DNA of 39,655 bases, from positions 1-39,655 of the IMG/VR virus record IMGVR_UViG_3300050821_010685; one strand, given 5' to 3'. The stretch comes from a virus. Positions within the stretch are counted from its first letter, which is position 1. Every line of letters starts with the position of its first letter. This document shows, piece by piece, positions 1 through 5,968 of the stretch. Below the pieces are notes generated by a model that saw only the letters and a list, made by a program, of their open reading frames with translations, was not told where the DNA came from and made no database searches. A program made the position numbers and the translations under genes.

Positions 1-53
1 TAATAATGGATTATATATTATATGATCTTTCCTATAATGAGTGAGAGAAACAA

Positions 54-224
54 ATGAAATCAATTAATGATAAATTATTAATCAATTCTAATTGTGTTAC
101 TGAGGATTTTTTTAAAAAAGTTATAAAATTAGATACACATGAAACATTGAGAAATATAGTTATAATATCAACTGATATAACAAATAGTTCTTTCAATATA
201 ATATGCGATATACAAGAATACTAA
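54..224 (+). CDS. small hypothetical protein (56 aa)
   Basis: An uninterrupted 56-codon frame from ATG to TAA. A purine-rich stretch (GAGAG) lies 7 to 11 bases before the ATG. The protein is Asn/Ile-rich with no signal or membrane segment and starts MKSINDKLLINSN. It is convergent with the leftward gene that ends 15 bases further on. It resembles the many tiny rightward genes at the other end of the window and would join that cluster if the molecule is circular. No family recognised. Confidence 0.5.
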   Translation: MKSINDKLLINSNCVTEDFFKKVIKLDTHETLRNIVIISTDITNSSFNIICDIQEY

Positions 225-238
225 AATCTATTATCTCT

Positions 239-535
239 CTAATGAGTAACCGATTTGACTTTTTCTGATGAGTCTTCGTCATCAGAAAAATAATGATCAT
301 ATTCTTTATTTTTATATATTGTTTTTCTCATGAAAATAATCATTTCGGAAAGTTTATGGTAAAGCTCTTTTTTAGAATCACATTCTGGAAATCTCTCAGA
401 ACTTTCCATAAAACGTATAGTCATATACATAGATTTTAACATCATTTCATAAATTTCCTGATCCGCGTCTAAAAGAGGCGGATCAGGAAATGCTCTGTGT
501 ATTTCTTCAATATATTTATTTTTTTTATTAGACAT
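239..535 (-). CDS. hypothetical protein (98 aa)
   Basis: Charged, mostly helical 98-residue protein with an acidic stretch near the C-terminus (SDDEDSSE). No signal peptide or membrane segment. Its ATG overlaps the stop region of the upstream lipoprotein gene by 8 bases, so the two are probably one transcript and translationally coupled, driven by the promoter at 883-911. Function not recognised. Confidence 0.65.
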   Translation of the reverse strand: MSNKKNKYIEEIHRAFPDPPLLDADQEIYEMMLKSMYMTIRFMESSERFPECDSKKELYHKLSEMIIFMRKTIYKNKEYDHYFSDDEDSSEKVKSVTH

Positions 536-830
536 TTTGGTTGTTATTTGTGATAGCCTTTATATAAACCTTTCCGTTACAAACGGCACCCTTTACAATT
601 CGGCCCTCTTTAGAAACTGCTACAAATCCCTGCATGGCACTATCATAATCATTGGACTCAATACTGCAATTTCCTCTGCCTTCCCATTGAATTACAATAT
701 CATGATATCCGTTATCTTGTAAAGTATGGATAGCATTCAATTGAGGTTCAGTAGGAAATCTATTTGTAGTACACGCCGCTAATCCAATCAACGCTGTTCC
801 TAAAAAAACAGTAGTTAATAATTTTTTCAT
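528..830 (-). CDS. small secreted lipoprotein (100 aa)
   Basis: The N-terminus is a textbook lipoprotein signal: MKK, a hydrophobic core, then the lipobox LAAC with the lipidated Cys at residue 20. The mature part is about 80 residues, has two further Cys (in GNCSIE and AVCNGK) that could form a disulfide, and ends Asn/Gln-rich. GGAG lies just upstream of the ATG, and a TTGACA-17-TATTCT promoter lies about 55 bases further up, so the gene has its own strong promoter and is followed by one overlapping gene. Known phage lipoproteins of this size often alter the infected cell's envelope (superinfection exclusion, receptor masking) or act as outer-membrane spanins. The context, an isolated gene away from lysis genes, fits an envelope-modifying role, but this is inference. 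Confidence 0.8.
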   Translation of the reverse strand: MKKLLTTVFLGTALIGLAACTTNRFPTEPQLNAIHTLQDNGYHDIVIQWEGRGNCSIESNDYDSAMQGFVAVSKEGRIVKGAVCNGKVYIKAITNNNQNV

Positions 831-882
831 ATTTTCTCCAATTTAATAATTGATTGACACCATATCAATCTTACTGAAGATA

Positions 883-911
883 AGAATAGTACGGTCTGAA
901 CAAATTGTCAA
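883..911 (-). promoter_or_regulatory. sigma70-type promoter of the lipoprotein gene
   Basis: Read on the minus strand: TTGACA (906-911), 17-base spacer, TATTCT (883-888). The -35 is a perfect consensus and the spacing is ideal. The transcript would start near 876, leaving a leader of about 45 bases. That leader contains a 6-bp inverted repeat (ATTGAT/ATCAAT). Confidence 0.7.
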
Positions 912-937
912 GTACTATTAAATAATATTTTTTATCC

Positions 938-1120
938 TCAAAACTCATGCATGGGATCTATTTTCAATAACATATCTAGGCTTATAGAACAGCGAGGAAT
1001 AAAAGGTTCTATCTTATGACTAATCTCATCGGATAGCTCATTAGCAGCATAAGCAACTTTATCATGTATTCCATTAAAAAAAGATATAGTTATATTATAT
1101 CTAGATTCTATTAGATTCAT
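938..1120 (-). CDS. small hypothetical protein (60 aa)
   Basis: Last gene of a five-gene leftward chain. Its ATG lies 20 bases inside the upstream 64-residue gene, which suggests translational coupling. The protein has an amphipathic N-terminal half and no membrane segment. No family recognised. Confidence 0.5.
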   Translation of the reverse strand: MNLIESRYNITISFFNGIHDKVAYAANELSDEISHKIEPFIPRCSISLDMLLKIDPMHEF

Positions 1121-1295
1121 GATTATTTTTAATAATTCTTATTATCTCTAAGTGAACAGGAAAATTGGAAGCAGAAAATTCTATTTTTTTTATGATGGCA
1201 CTTCTTACTTCATTCGAAATAATAAAACTAATTTTCTTTGCATTTTGTCGTGAAAAATAATCTCCTCCTATATCATTGTAGGAGATTATTTTCAT
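1101..1295 (-). CDS. small hypothetical protein (64 aa)
   Basis: Mixed alpha/beta-looking 64-residue protein containing ISNEVRSAIIKKIE, a pattern loosely echoed in the 53-residue product at 5965-6126 (ISNEIIKILIREI). AGGAG lies before the ATG, and the start overlaps the upstream 59-codon gene by the four bases ATGA. Function unknown. Confidence 0.55.
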   Translation of the reverse strand: MKIISYNDIGGDYFSRQNAKKISFIISNEVRSAIIKKIEFSASNFPVHLEIIRIIKNNHESNRI

Positions 1296-1471
1296 ATGGT
1301 TGCCTTAGGTTGATCAATAAAATCTATTATCTTCAAATTATGACCAACGAAACATTGATAAAAATGTGTCATTAATTGATGATTATAAACTTTAGAATAT
1401 TCATGGACTACTTTCAATAATTCTAAAGGACGAGCTATTTTTTGTTTTTCACATTCTATGCATTGCATCAT
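1292..1471 (-). CDS. small hypothetical protein (59 aa), CxxC at N-terminus
   Basis: Frame of 59 codons held by ATGA overlaps at both ends: its start overlaps the stop of the 91-residue gene and its stop overlaps the start of the 64-residue gene. The protein begins MMQCIECEKQ, so a CxxC pair sits at residues 4 and 7, and two more residues of metal-binding type (H, C) occur around 36-40. That could make a tiny zinc site, but this is speculative. Confidence 0.6.
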   Translation of the reverse strand: MMQCIECEKQKIARPLELLKVVHEYSKVYNHQLMTHFYQCFVGHNLKIIDFIDQPKATI

Positions 1472-1743
1472 TTTGCTCTAACGACCTTAGGTTTTTGGAT
1501 TAACTTTTCAATCTCCTGAACCCTCTTATCAACAGCTTTATCTTGATTTCTCCAATCTTGAAGATCTTGCCTATTCCTTATAATATAATTATCCAATTTA
1601 TTTGTCTGTGCTGAGAAATCTTCTTCGCATTTTTTCATTTTTTCTATAATCATATTGATTAATTTGTCTTGTCTATAATTAATATAAATAAAAAATACAT
1701 TTGCTATAATATTGATTATCCACAAAACCGTGATTAAGATCAT
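1468..1743 (-). CDS. single-pass membrane protein with coiled coil (91 aa)
   Basis: One N-terminal hydrophobic segment (about residues 2-22, MILITVLWIINIIANVFFI), then a long charged, heptad-like helix to the end, with a Lys/Arg-rich tail. This layout (inner-membrane anchor plus periplasmic coiled coil) is that of an inner-membrane spanin or another small anchored phage protein. No cognate outer-membrane spanin is embedded or adjacent, so the spanin reading is only a possibility. It is the second gene of the chain that starts at 1970, with 2 bases between it and the upstream gene. Confidence 0.6.
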   Translation of the reverse strand: MILITVLWIINIIANVFFIYINYRQDKLINMIIEKMKKCEEDFSAQTNKLDNYIIRNRQDLQDWRNQDKAVDKRVQEIEKLIQKPKVVRAK

Positions 1744-1745
1744 TT

Positions 1746-1970
1746 TTATATCTCCATTTTGACTTTATTTTTTTTTTGATTTGATGATAATTGATCAACC
1801 GCTTCTTTCAGAGACTTTAATTCAGCATATTGATCATCAATACGCTTGATGATAGCCTCTAGTTCTTTCTCAAGAATACCTTTTGATATTTGATCAGGCG
1901 TACAACTTCTCAATTGGCTTGTAACATTCTTTTTGATGGATGAAATAAGACCCGCTAATGATTCTAGCAT
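1746..1970 (-). CDS. small coiled-coil protein (74 aa)
   Basis: Helical protein with a heptad-like stretch at about residues 28-65 (ISKGILEKELEAIIKRID...). No membrane segment. TAGGAG lies 8 bases before the ATG. It is the first gene of the leftward chain, behind the promoter at 2015-2043, and is divergent from the ERF operon. Function not recognised. Confidence 0.6.
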   Translation of the reverse strand: MLESLAGLISSIKKNVTSQLRSCTPDQISKGILEKELEAIIKRIDDQYAELKSLKEAVDQLSSNQKKNKVKMEI

Positions 1971-2014
1971 AAATGTCTCCTAGGATGTATAAATGAATAA
2001 TATCATGATTCATT

Positions 2015-2043
2015 AATATAGTATATATGAATAAAAAAAGCAA
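2015..2043 (-). promoter_or_regulatory. leftward promoter of the five-gene chain
   Basis: On the minus strand: TTGCTT (2038-2043), 17-base spacer, TATATT (2015-2020), about 45 bases before the first gene. It lies back to back with the rightward promoter at 2056-2084, with only 12 bases between the two -35 boxes. RNA polymerase or a regulator at one could affect the other. Confidence 0.5.
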
Positions 2044-2055
2044 GTACTAAAGTAA

Positions 2056-2084
2056 TTGACAAGAACGAATATCTCTACTAATAT
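2056..2084 (+). promoter_or_regulatory. strong rightward promoter of the ERF operon
   Basis: TTGACA (2056-2061), 17-base spacer, TAATAT (2079-2084): perfect -35, ideal spacing and a near-consensus -10. The predicted first transcribed base is G2091, exactly the first base of the structured RNA that follows. It is one of the two best promoters in the window and probably drives early transcription. Confidence 0.75.
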
Positions 2085-2090
2085 TAGGAT

Positions 2091-2162
2091 GCGGCCTACC
2101 AGGTTAATGTTTTTCGACCCTACATTGACCAAGCTGTCACAGCGCAGTGGTAGTCCGCACCA
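2091..2162 (+). ncRNA. candidate structured leader RNA, three-way junction
   Basis: A GC-rich island in AT-rich DNA that folds by hand into three helices. P1: 2091-2101 with 2148-2158, eleven positions with one mismatch (C2095/T2154). P2: 2102-2110 with 2122-2130, nine pairs including one G-U, loop of 11. P3: 2133-2136 with 2140-2143, loop TCA. P1 starts at the predicted transcription start, and P1, P2 and P3 are almost directly adjacent, as in a junction. The 3' side of P1 is followed by ACCA. It lies 38 bases upstream of the erf start codon. I do not recognise a known riboswitch, ribozyme or tRNA in it; it may control erf translation, stabilise the mRNA 5' end or act as a small RNA. Confidence 0.55.
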
Positions 2163-2200
2163 TAGGGTAATCATTATATTAACATTCAAGGGAGTATAAA

Positions 2201-2935
2201 ATGTCTAAAGAAACTTCGTTCTTAGCGAGTGATTCTATCAATGATTTGAGTAAAGATTTTTCTAAAGCTCAAGCATCATTTAAGAAGGCAATGAAGGATA
2301 AGTTAAATCCTTATTTTGAATCGTCCTACGCAGACCTATCTAGCATTATTGATGCAATTAGGCCCATTCTCGCTGAAAATAATCTTAGCTTCATCCAGAC
2401 ATGTAATGACAAAGAGAATCACGCTTCCGTATCGACATTTATCTTGCATTCATCAGGCCAATGGATTAACTGCGGCACTGTTTCTGTACCTGTCAATAAG
2501 AAGGATGCGCAGGGATATGGAAGCGCTTTAACATATGCTAGAAGATATTCTCTCGCTGCCGCTTTCGGGGTAGCAACAGAAGATGATGACGCAAACGCTG
2601 CCACTCATCCCGGAGTAAAAAAACCCACTCCAGTTCAATCAAGAGAAAATACAAAACAAAACTATTCTTCACCTCCTAAACCAAGTCCTATACCACGTCC
2701 AAAACCAATGGCCGCTAAAGAATTGACGGACTTTACTAGCATGGAAAGAATACTGGCAATACAAAATTTGGCCAAATCCTTAGGTAAGGGAGAGAGTTTT
2801 CTTATAGACAGTATTAAAAAACAATTGGGTCATGATAATTTATTTGAAATACCAAAAAAATTCGGAGATGGACTATTTTTTTTCTTGCAAAAACAGATGG
2901 ACGAGAATAAGAAGTTTGTACGAGATATGGGGTAA
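2201..2935 (+). CDS. erf: ERF-family single-strand annealing protein
   Basis: Anneals complementary single strands in phage recombination (P22 Erf type). Family hallmarks are clear: NPYFESSYADL at residues 36-46, RPILAENNLSF at 54-64, the GYGSALTYARRYS block at 105-117 and the acidic EDDDAN at 127-132. A Pro/Lys-rich linker (about 138-175) joins this core to a C-terminal domain that is not recognised and may bind partners. Length 244 is usual for the family (P22 Erf is about 200). AAGGGAG lies 6 bases before the ATG. It is the first gene behind the consensus promoter and the structured leader. It would work with the SSB at 7734 and the VRR-NUC nuclease at 33331. Confidence 0.93.
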   Translation: MSKETSFLASDSINDLSKDFSKAQASFKKAMKDKLNPYFESSYADLSSIIDAIRPILAENNLSFIQTCNDKENHASVSTFILHSSGQWINCGTVSVPVNKKDAQGYGSALTYARRYSLAAAFGVATEDDDANAATHPGVKKPTPVQSRENTKQNYSSPPKPSPIPRPKPMAAKELTDFTSMERILAIQNLAKSLGKGESFLIDSIKKQLGHDNLFEIPKKFGDGLFFFLQKQMDENKKFVRDMG

Positions 2936-2943
2936 TATAATTT

Positions 2944-3525
2944 ATGAAAATATCATCCATATCTGATATGAGAAATATTCTGGTAGAGAAAATGCCAGAG
3001 CCTATAATCGATGTATTTTTATCTTCTTTTAATAGGATAAACCAAAATACAGTAGATTCCAATACTATAGGGAAGAAAATAGCAAGATTTCTATTATTGA
3101 ATCCAACTTTCGGAATTATGAAGTTTATTAAAGAAAATGATCAAAAAGAAATGGTCATGAAAATATATAGAAATATTTTAAAAGAGTATTATCATGATAA
3201 AAATATTTTGAGCCACGAAACGAGATTGTTATATAATAAAGCGTGCTCTCATGCTCGTATTATATCGTATTCATTGTGTCATGCACAAAGATGTCGAGAT
3301 CAGGAGACGATATCTTTCATAAAAGAAGAACATATTATAGCTGAAAAACTGGTTTTTGCATTATATGCTGCTCATTATATTAATCAGTGTAATATCAATA
3401 ATGCTATCCTAAATTTAATGAGAGCTCATATTTTCATTAGAAAAAATAGTTATTTTATCTTGGTATTAGCTAAAAGGCTCATCTTTTTGTTGAATACTTG
3501 CAATGTACGAAAAGATATATTATAA
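2944..3525 (+). CDS. hypothetical helical protein (193 aa)
   Basis: Mostly alpha-helical, basic protein with several Cys and His residues scattered at about 100-150 (SHARIISYSLCHAQRC). No signal peptide or transmembrane helix. It starts 8 bases after erf in the same operon, so a role in recombination or early host takeover is possible, but no family is recognised. The C-terminus is basic and hydrophobic. Confidence 0.7.
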   Translation: MKISSISDMRNILVEKMPEPIIDVFLSSFNRINQNTVDSNTIGKKIARFLLLNPTFGIMKFIKENDQKEMVMKIYRNILKEYYHDKNILSHETRLLYNKACSHARIISYSLCHAQRCRDQETISFIKEEHIIAEKLVFALYAAHYINQCNINNAILNLMRAHIFIRKNSYFILVLAKRLIFLLNTCNVRKDIL

Positions 3526-3606
3526 TAATAGAGTAAATTAGATAATATTAGTATTGTCTTAATTTATAAAATATTTTTATAGGAAATTTTAAGGAGAATT
3601 TGAATT

Positions 3607-4656
3607 ATGGCTTCAGTTAAAATTGATAAACTAACCCCGGAACAGCAAGCTAAGTTTCCAGTCTATGTGGAAAAATATTTAAAGTTTGGATTGTGTACCG
3701 ATCCTATTAATCCTACTGTTGTTAAGAAGAACATTAATAGTCTGTATAAAACTGTTGGATTTGCTCATCCTAAGCATATTGTTTTTACTCCCTCTCCATT
3801 TGCTATGATTATTACAAAAATAATAGTAGAAACGATGATGGATTATTTTGATAAAAATCCTAAAAAACTAGATCTGATAGGTGAGATATTGTCCTGCATA
3901 TTATACAAGGATAATCAAAAACCATTACCTGTTTTCAAGAAACAAGAAGATAAAGATCTATGTGATAAGATAGTAGAGATCGTCAGAGATAAGGAAAAGT
4001 GGAAAGAAGCTGCAAATGAACTTTATAAATGCGGATATGGCTATCATGATGCATCATGGGTGGCATTTTACGATTTCTTTAGAACTGAATGTAAGCTAAA
4101 AAAAGAAACCGAAAAATTAGTTCCTCTTAAAAAGTTAGTGCAAACCTGTGGTTGGTATCTGCCGTATGAGAATTATTGTTTCGTTTCAGACAGAAACAAT
4201 ATTCAGCATCTTGATATCAACGGACGGCTGCATAATGATAAAGGACCCGCATTGGCTTATCGGGATGGGTTCTCATTATACATGATTCATGGCGTTAGGA
4301 TTCCACCCTATATCATTACAAATCCAGAGCGTTTAACAGTTGATGAGATCGATAATGAAAGAAACCAGGAAGTTAAACGTGTGATGCTTGATAAGTATGG
4401 GTTTGAAAATTATATTAAGAATTCAGGAGCTAAACTAATTCATTCGGATGAAAAGGGTGATTTATATCGCCGTGAATACGGAAATGGAGAGGAACCATTT
4501 TGCTTTATTATTGTTACGGATGCCACACCGGAACCAGACGGCACATTTAAAAAGTATATGTTAGGAGTAGACGAAGAGGATAAAACAGCCACTCAAGCAG
4601 CGGCAAGAACATTTAATCGTACTCCGGAAACATATAAACCTGTTTACGAAACTTAG
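3607..4656 (+). CDS. DUF6745-like protein (349 aa)
   Basis: The centre matches what I recall of DUF6745 proteins: RLHNDKGPALAYRDG (207-221), SLYMIHGVRIP (223-233), a TNPERLT-VDEI stretch (238-248) and RVMLDKYG (258-265). The C-terminus has the family's TPEPDGT-FKKYMLGV segment (about 309-323) followed by an Ala-rich helix. The N-terminal half (1-170) is helical and less conserved. Biochemical function is not established as far as I know. AAGGAG precedes the ATG. It is followed by a 58-codon gene and by a gene for a conserved ATGHRHA-type protein; I recall homologues of the two larger products being neighbours in other bacteria, so the trio looks like a unit carried as phage cargo. Confidence 0.75.
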   Translation: MASVKIDKLTPEQQAKFPVYVEKYLKFGLCTDPINPTVVKKNINSLYKTVGFAHPKHIVFTPSPFAMIITKIIVETMMDYFDKNPKKLDLIGEILSCILYKDNQKPLPVFKKQEDKDLCDKIVEIVRDKEKWKEAANELYKCGYGYHDASWVAFYDFFRTECKLKKETEKLVPLKKLVQTCGWYLPYENYCFVSDRNNIQHLDINGRLHNDKGPALAYRDGFSLYMIHGVRIPPYIITNPERLTVDEIDNERNQEVKRVMLDKYGFENYIKNSGAKLIHSDEKGDLYRREYGNGEEPFCFIIVTDATPEPDGTFKKYMLGVDEEDKTATQAAARTFNRTPETYKPVYET

Positions 4657-4680
4657 CATAAAGGAGGATAATTTTTATGC
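4656..4680 (+). promoter_or_regulatory. hairpin with the SD in its loop; candidate CsrA site
   Basis: GCATAAA (4656-4662) pairs perfectly with TTTATGC (4674-4680). The 11-base loop GGAGGATAATT carries two GGA motifs, which are also the SD of the next gene, and the start ATG (4677-4679) sits in the 3' arm. GGA in a hairpin loop over a ribosome-binding site is the classic CsrA target architecture, and a csrA gene lies 700 bases downstream. Binding itself is inference. Confidence 0.45.
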
Positions 4681-4853
4681 ATAAAGAGTATATTATGGGA
4701 ATTGGTGATAGCATATCACGATCTATTGCTGATGTTCCTTTATTAGAACAAACGGCAATTAAAATGGTTGAGCAAACTGCTAAAAAAACGAGTTCTCTGG
4801 AACAGTTGATAGTAGATTCAATTTTAAACAATATAGGAGAAGACAATGCGTAA
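4677..4853 (+). CDS. small hypothetical protein (58 aa)
   Basis: Frame of 58 codons with a very strong SD (AAGGAGG). It fills the gap between the DUF6745-like gene and the ATGHRHA-type gene and overlaps the latter by 8 bases, so it is almost certainly translated. The protein is a likely amphipathic helix bundle (starts MHKEYIMGIGDS, later LLEQTAIKMVEQTAKK) without a membrane segment. A hairpin covers its ribosome-binding site. Function unknown; possibly a small partner in the trio. Confidence 0.7.
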   Translation: MHKEYIMGIGDSISRSIADVPLLEQTAIKMVEQTAKKTSSLEQLIVDSILNNIGEDNA

Positions 4854-5220
4854 AAGTAAATTTGATGGAACCTTAAAGCCTGGTGAAGGCGTTAGGCAAG
4901 GGGATTTCTATATAGAAAAAGTTTCTGAAGTTCCTGAGTTGGAATCAACTCCTCTGCAATCTTTAGAGGGTCCTTCCGTACCAGGTTTATTGATTATTGG
5001 TTTGGGAGAAGCAACTGGACACAGACATGCTATCCTTGTAGACCAAGGAAATGCTAAGATGTTTAAGGCTATTAATTCGGATAAAGTATATCTGATGGTC
5101 GAGAAAGATACATTTTTGACGCATGATACACACGGAAAAATTCCATTAAAGAAAGGCCCATATGAAATAGTTAAACAACAGGAAAAATTACACGGAAGGG
5201 TACGAGCTGTTGCCGACTAA
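4846..5220 (+). CDS. conserved ATGHRHA-motif protein (124 aa)
   Basis: Beta-rich small protein with the motif GEATGHRHAI at about residues 54-63, then THDTHGKIPL and a C-terminal KGPYEIVKQQE ... RAVAD. Three His in the two motifs could bind metal in a cupin-like fold, which is inference. I recall this family (GEATGHxHAI ... HEEHxPIxLPxGxYxVxxQREY) as a frequent neighbour of DUF6745 proteins. It begins inside the end of the 58-codon gene and is followed by a long inverted repeat before csrA. Confidence 0.75.
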   Translation: MRKSKFDGTLKPGEGVRQGDFYIEKVSEVPELESTPLQSLEGPSVPGLLIIGLGEATGHRHAILVDQGNAKMFKAINSDKVYLMVEKDTFLTHDTHGKIPLKKGPYEIVKQQEKLHGRVRAVAD

Positions 5221-5237
5221 AAACGTATCTATATAAT

Positions 5238-5308
5238 TAGTTTGGCTTATATTTGACTTGTACAGAAAGTTTTCCCTTTGAGAATTTTCTCTTATATAGG
5301 CCAAACTA
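5238..5308. repeat. 15-bp inverted repeat with 41-base spacer, csrA leader
   Basis: Left arm 5238-5252 (TAGTTTGGCTTATAT) and right arm 5294-5308 (ATATAGGCCAAACTA) are complementary except for one position that is a G-U pair in RNA. The 41 bases between contain further short pairings (AAAG/CTTT, AGAAA/TTTCT). It fills the gap between the ATGHRHA gene and csrA, and a TATAAT box (5307-5312) overlaps the right arm. It is not followed by a T-run, so a classical terminator is unlikely. It could be an operator, attenuator or RNA-processing site. Confidence 0.6.
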
Positions 5309-5352
5309 TAATAGAAATTTTATGTTTTTAAATTTATTGAAGGAGCATATTA

Positions 5353-5628
5353 ATGGATGATGTCATAGAATCTGGCAATATTCCAAATCCCAATCCTATA
5401 GAGGGTAAGTTAATATTAACAAGGCGTGTTTCTGAAGTTATTATGATAGGAGATGATATTAGAATAACTATCCTTAATATAAACGGAAATCAAGTAAGAT
5501 TAGGGATACAAGCTCCTAAAAAAATTCCAATTTATAGAGAAGAAATTTACATGAGGATAAAAGCTGAGTTAAATGAGAATATTTCTGTAGATAATGCTAT
5601 TATTGAAGATAAGGAAAATATCCAATGA
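5353..5628 (+). CDS. csrA: CsrA/RsmA-type RNA-binding translational regulator
   Basis: Binds GGA motifs in mRNA leaders and blocks or alters translation. The family core runs from residue 20 to about 72: LILTRRVSE (20-28), IGDDIRITI (32-40), NQVRLGI-APK (46-56), YREEIYMRI (61-69). The residues that contact RNA in CsrA, the LTRR strand and the Arg of REEI (R62), are present, so RNA binding is probably intact. Unlike chromosomal CsrA, which starts at MLIL, this one has an extra N-terminus of about 18 residues (NIPNPNP) and an acidic tail. GAAGGAG lies 8 bases before the ATG. It is followed by a Phd-like gene overlapping by ATGA. CsrA copies occur on Legionella and other mobile elements; on a virion-encoding genome they are unusual. 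Confidence 0.93.
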   Translation: MDDVIESGNIPNPNPIEGKLILTRRVSEVIMIGDDIRITILNINGNQVRLGIQAPKKIPIYREEIYMRIKAELNENISVDNAIIEDKENIQ

Positions 5629-5813
5629 CTATAGAACAAAAGTCTATTAAGACAGTTAATATCGTCAAGTTAAGAGATGAATTCGCTGAATATGTGAATC
5701 TTGCAAAATATGGCAAAGAAAGAATTTTAATTTTTAGAAGGGGAAAACCAGTAGCAGCTATTGTTTCAATACAAGATTTACGTATTTTGGATCAAAATAT
5801 TTTGACAGATTGA
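5625..5813 (+). CDS. Phd/YefM-like antitoxin (62 aa), no toxin nearby
   Basis: The pattern [20 protein letters not shown] at about residues 11-30, then [20 protein letters not shown], is the N-terminal DNA-binding fold of Phd/YefM antitoxins, which autoregulate their operon and neutralise a Doc or RelE-type toxin. The family is usually 75-90 residues; this copy stops soon after the DNA-binding part and lacks most of the toxin-binding tail. The next genes (50 and 53 codons) do not look like known toxins. It is coupled to csrA by ATGA. It may be an orphan antitoxin acting against a host toxin, or simply a repressor. Confidence 0.75.
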   Translation: MTIEQKSIKTVNIVKLRDEFAEYVNLAKYGKERILIFRRGKPVAAIVSIQDLRILDQNILTD

Positions 5814-5815
5814 TA

Positions 5816-5968
5816 ATGCATAGTACTATACTATTAGATAGTCCAGGATATTTTTTATTTGAAGAATTAAATAAAAAAATATCTGATGAAATATGGAGAG
5901 AACTTCCTATGATTATTGATGAGAATGTTATTATAGGAATAGAAGAAATCATTAAATTAATAAAATGA
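5816..5968 (+). CDS. small hypothetical protein (50 aa)
   Basis: Frame of 50 codons starting 2 bases after the Phd-like gene and ending in an ATGA overlap with the next gene. The product (starts MHSTILLDSPGYFLFEEL) is acidic and helical. Its place right after an antitoxin gene makes it worth considering as a partner, but it matches no toxin I know. Confidence 0.5.
   Translation: MHSTILLDSPGYFLFEELNKKISDEIWRELPMIIDENVIIGIEEIIKLIK

Noticed and set aside
2085-2165. Hammerhead or purine riboswitch
   Set aside because: The three-way junction suggested both, but the CUGAUGA and GAAA core of the hammerhead and the conserved junction bases of the purine aptamer are absent.
2091-2166. tRNA gene on either strand at the GC-rich leader
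   Set aside because: A 7-bp acceptor-like stem and ACCA are present, but the D, anticodon and T arms cannot be formed and the two inner helices do not have tRNA geometry on either strand.
2814-3062. 82-codon leftward frame across the erf end
   Set aside because: It lies fully inside two well-supported rightward genes and has no SD; it is an antisense shadow.
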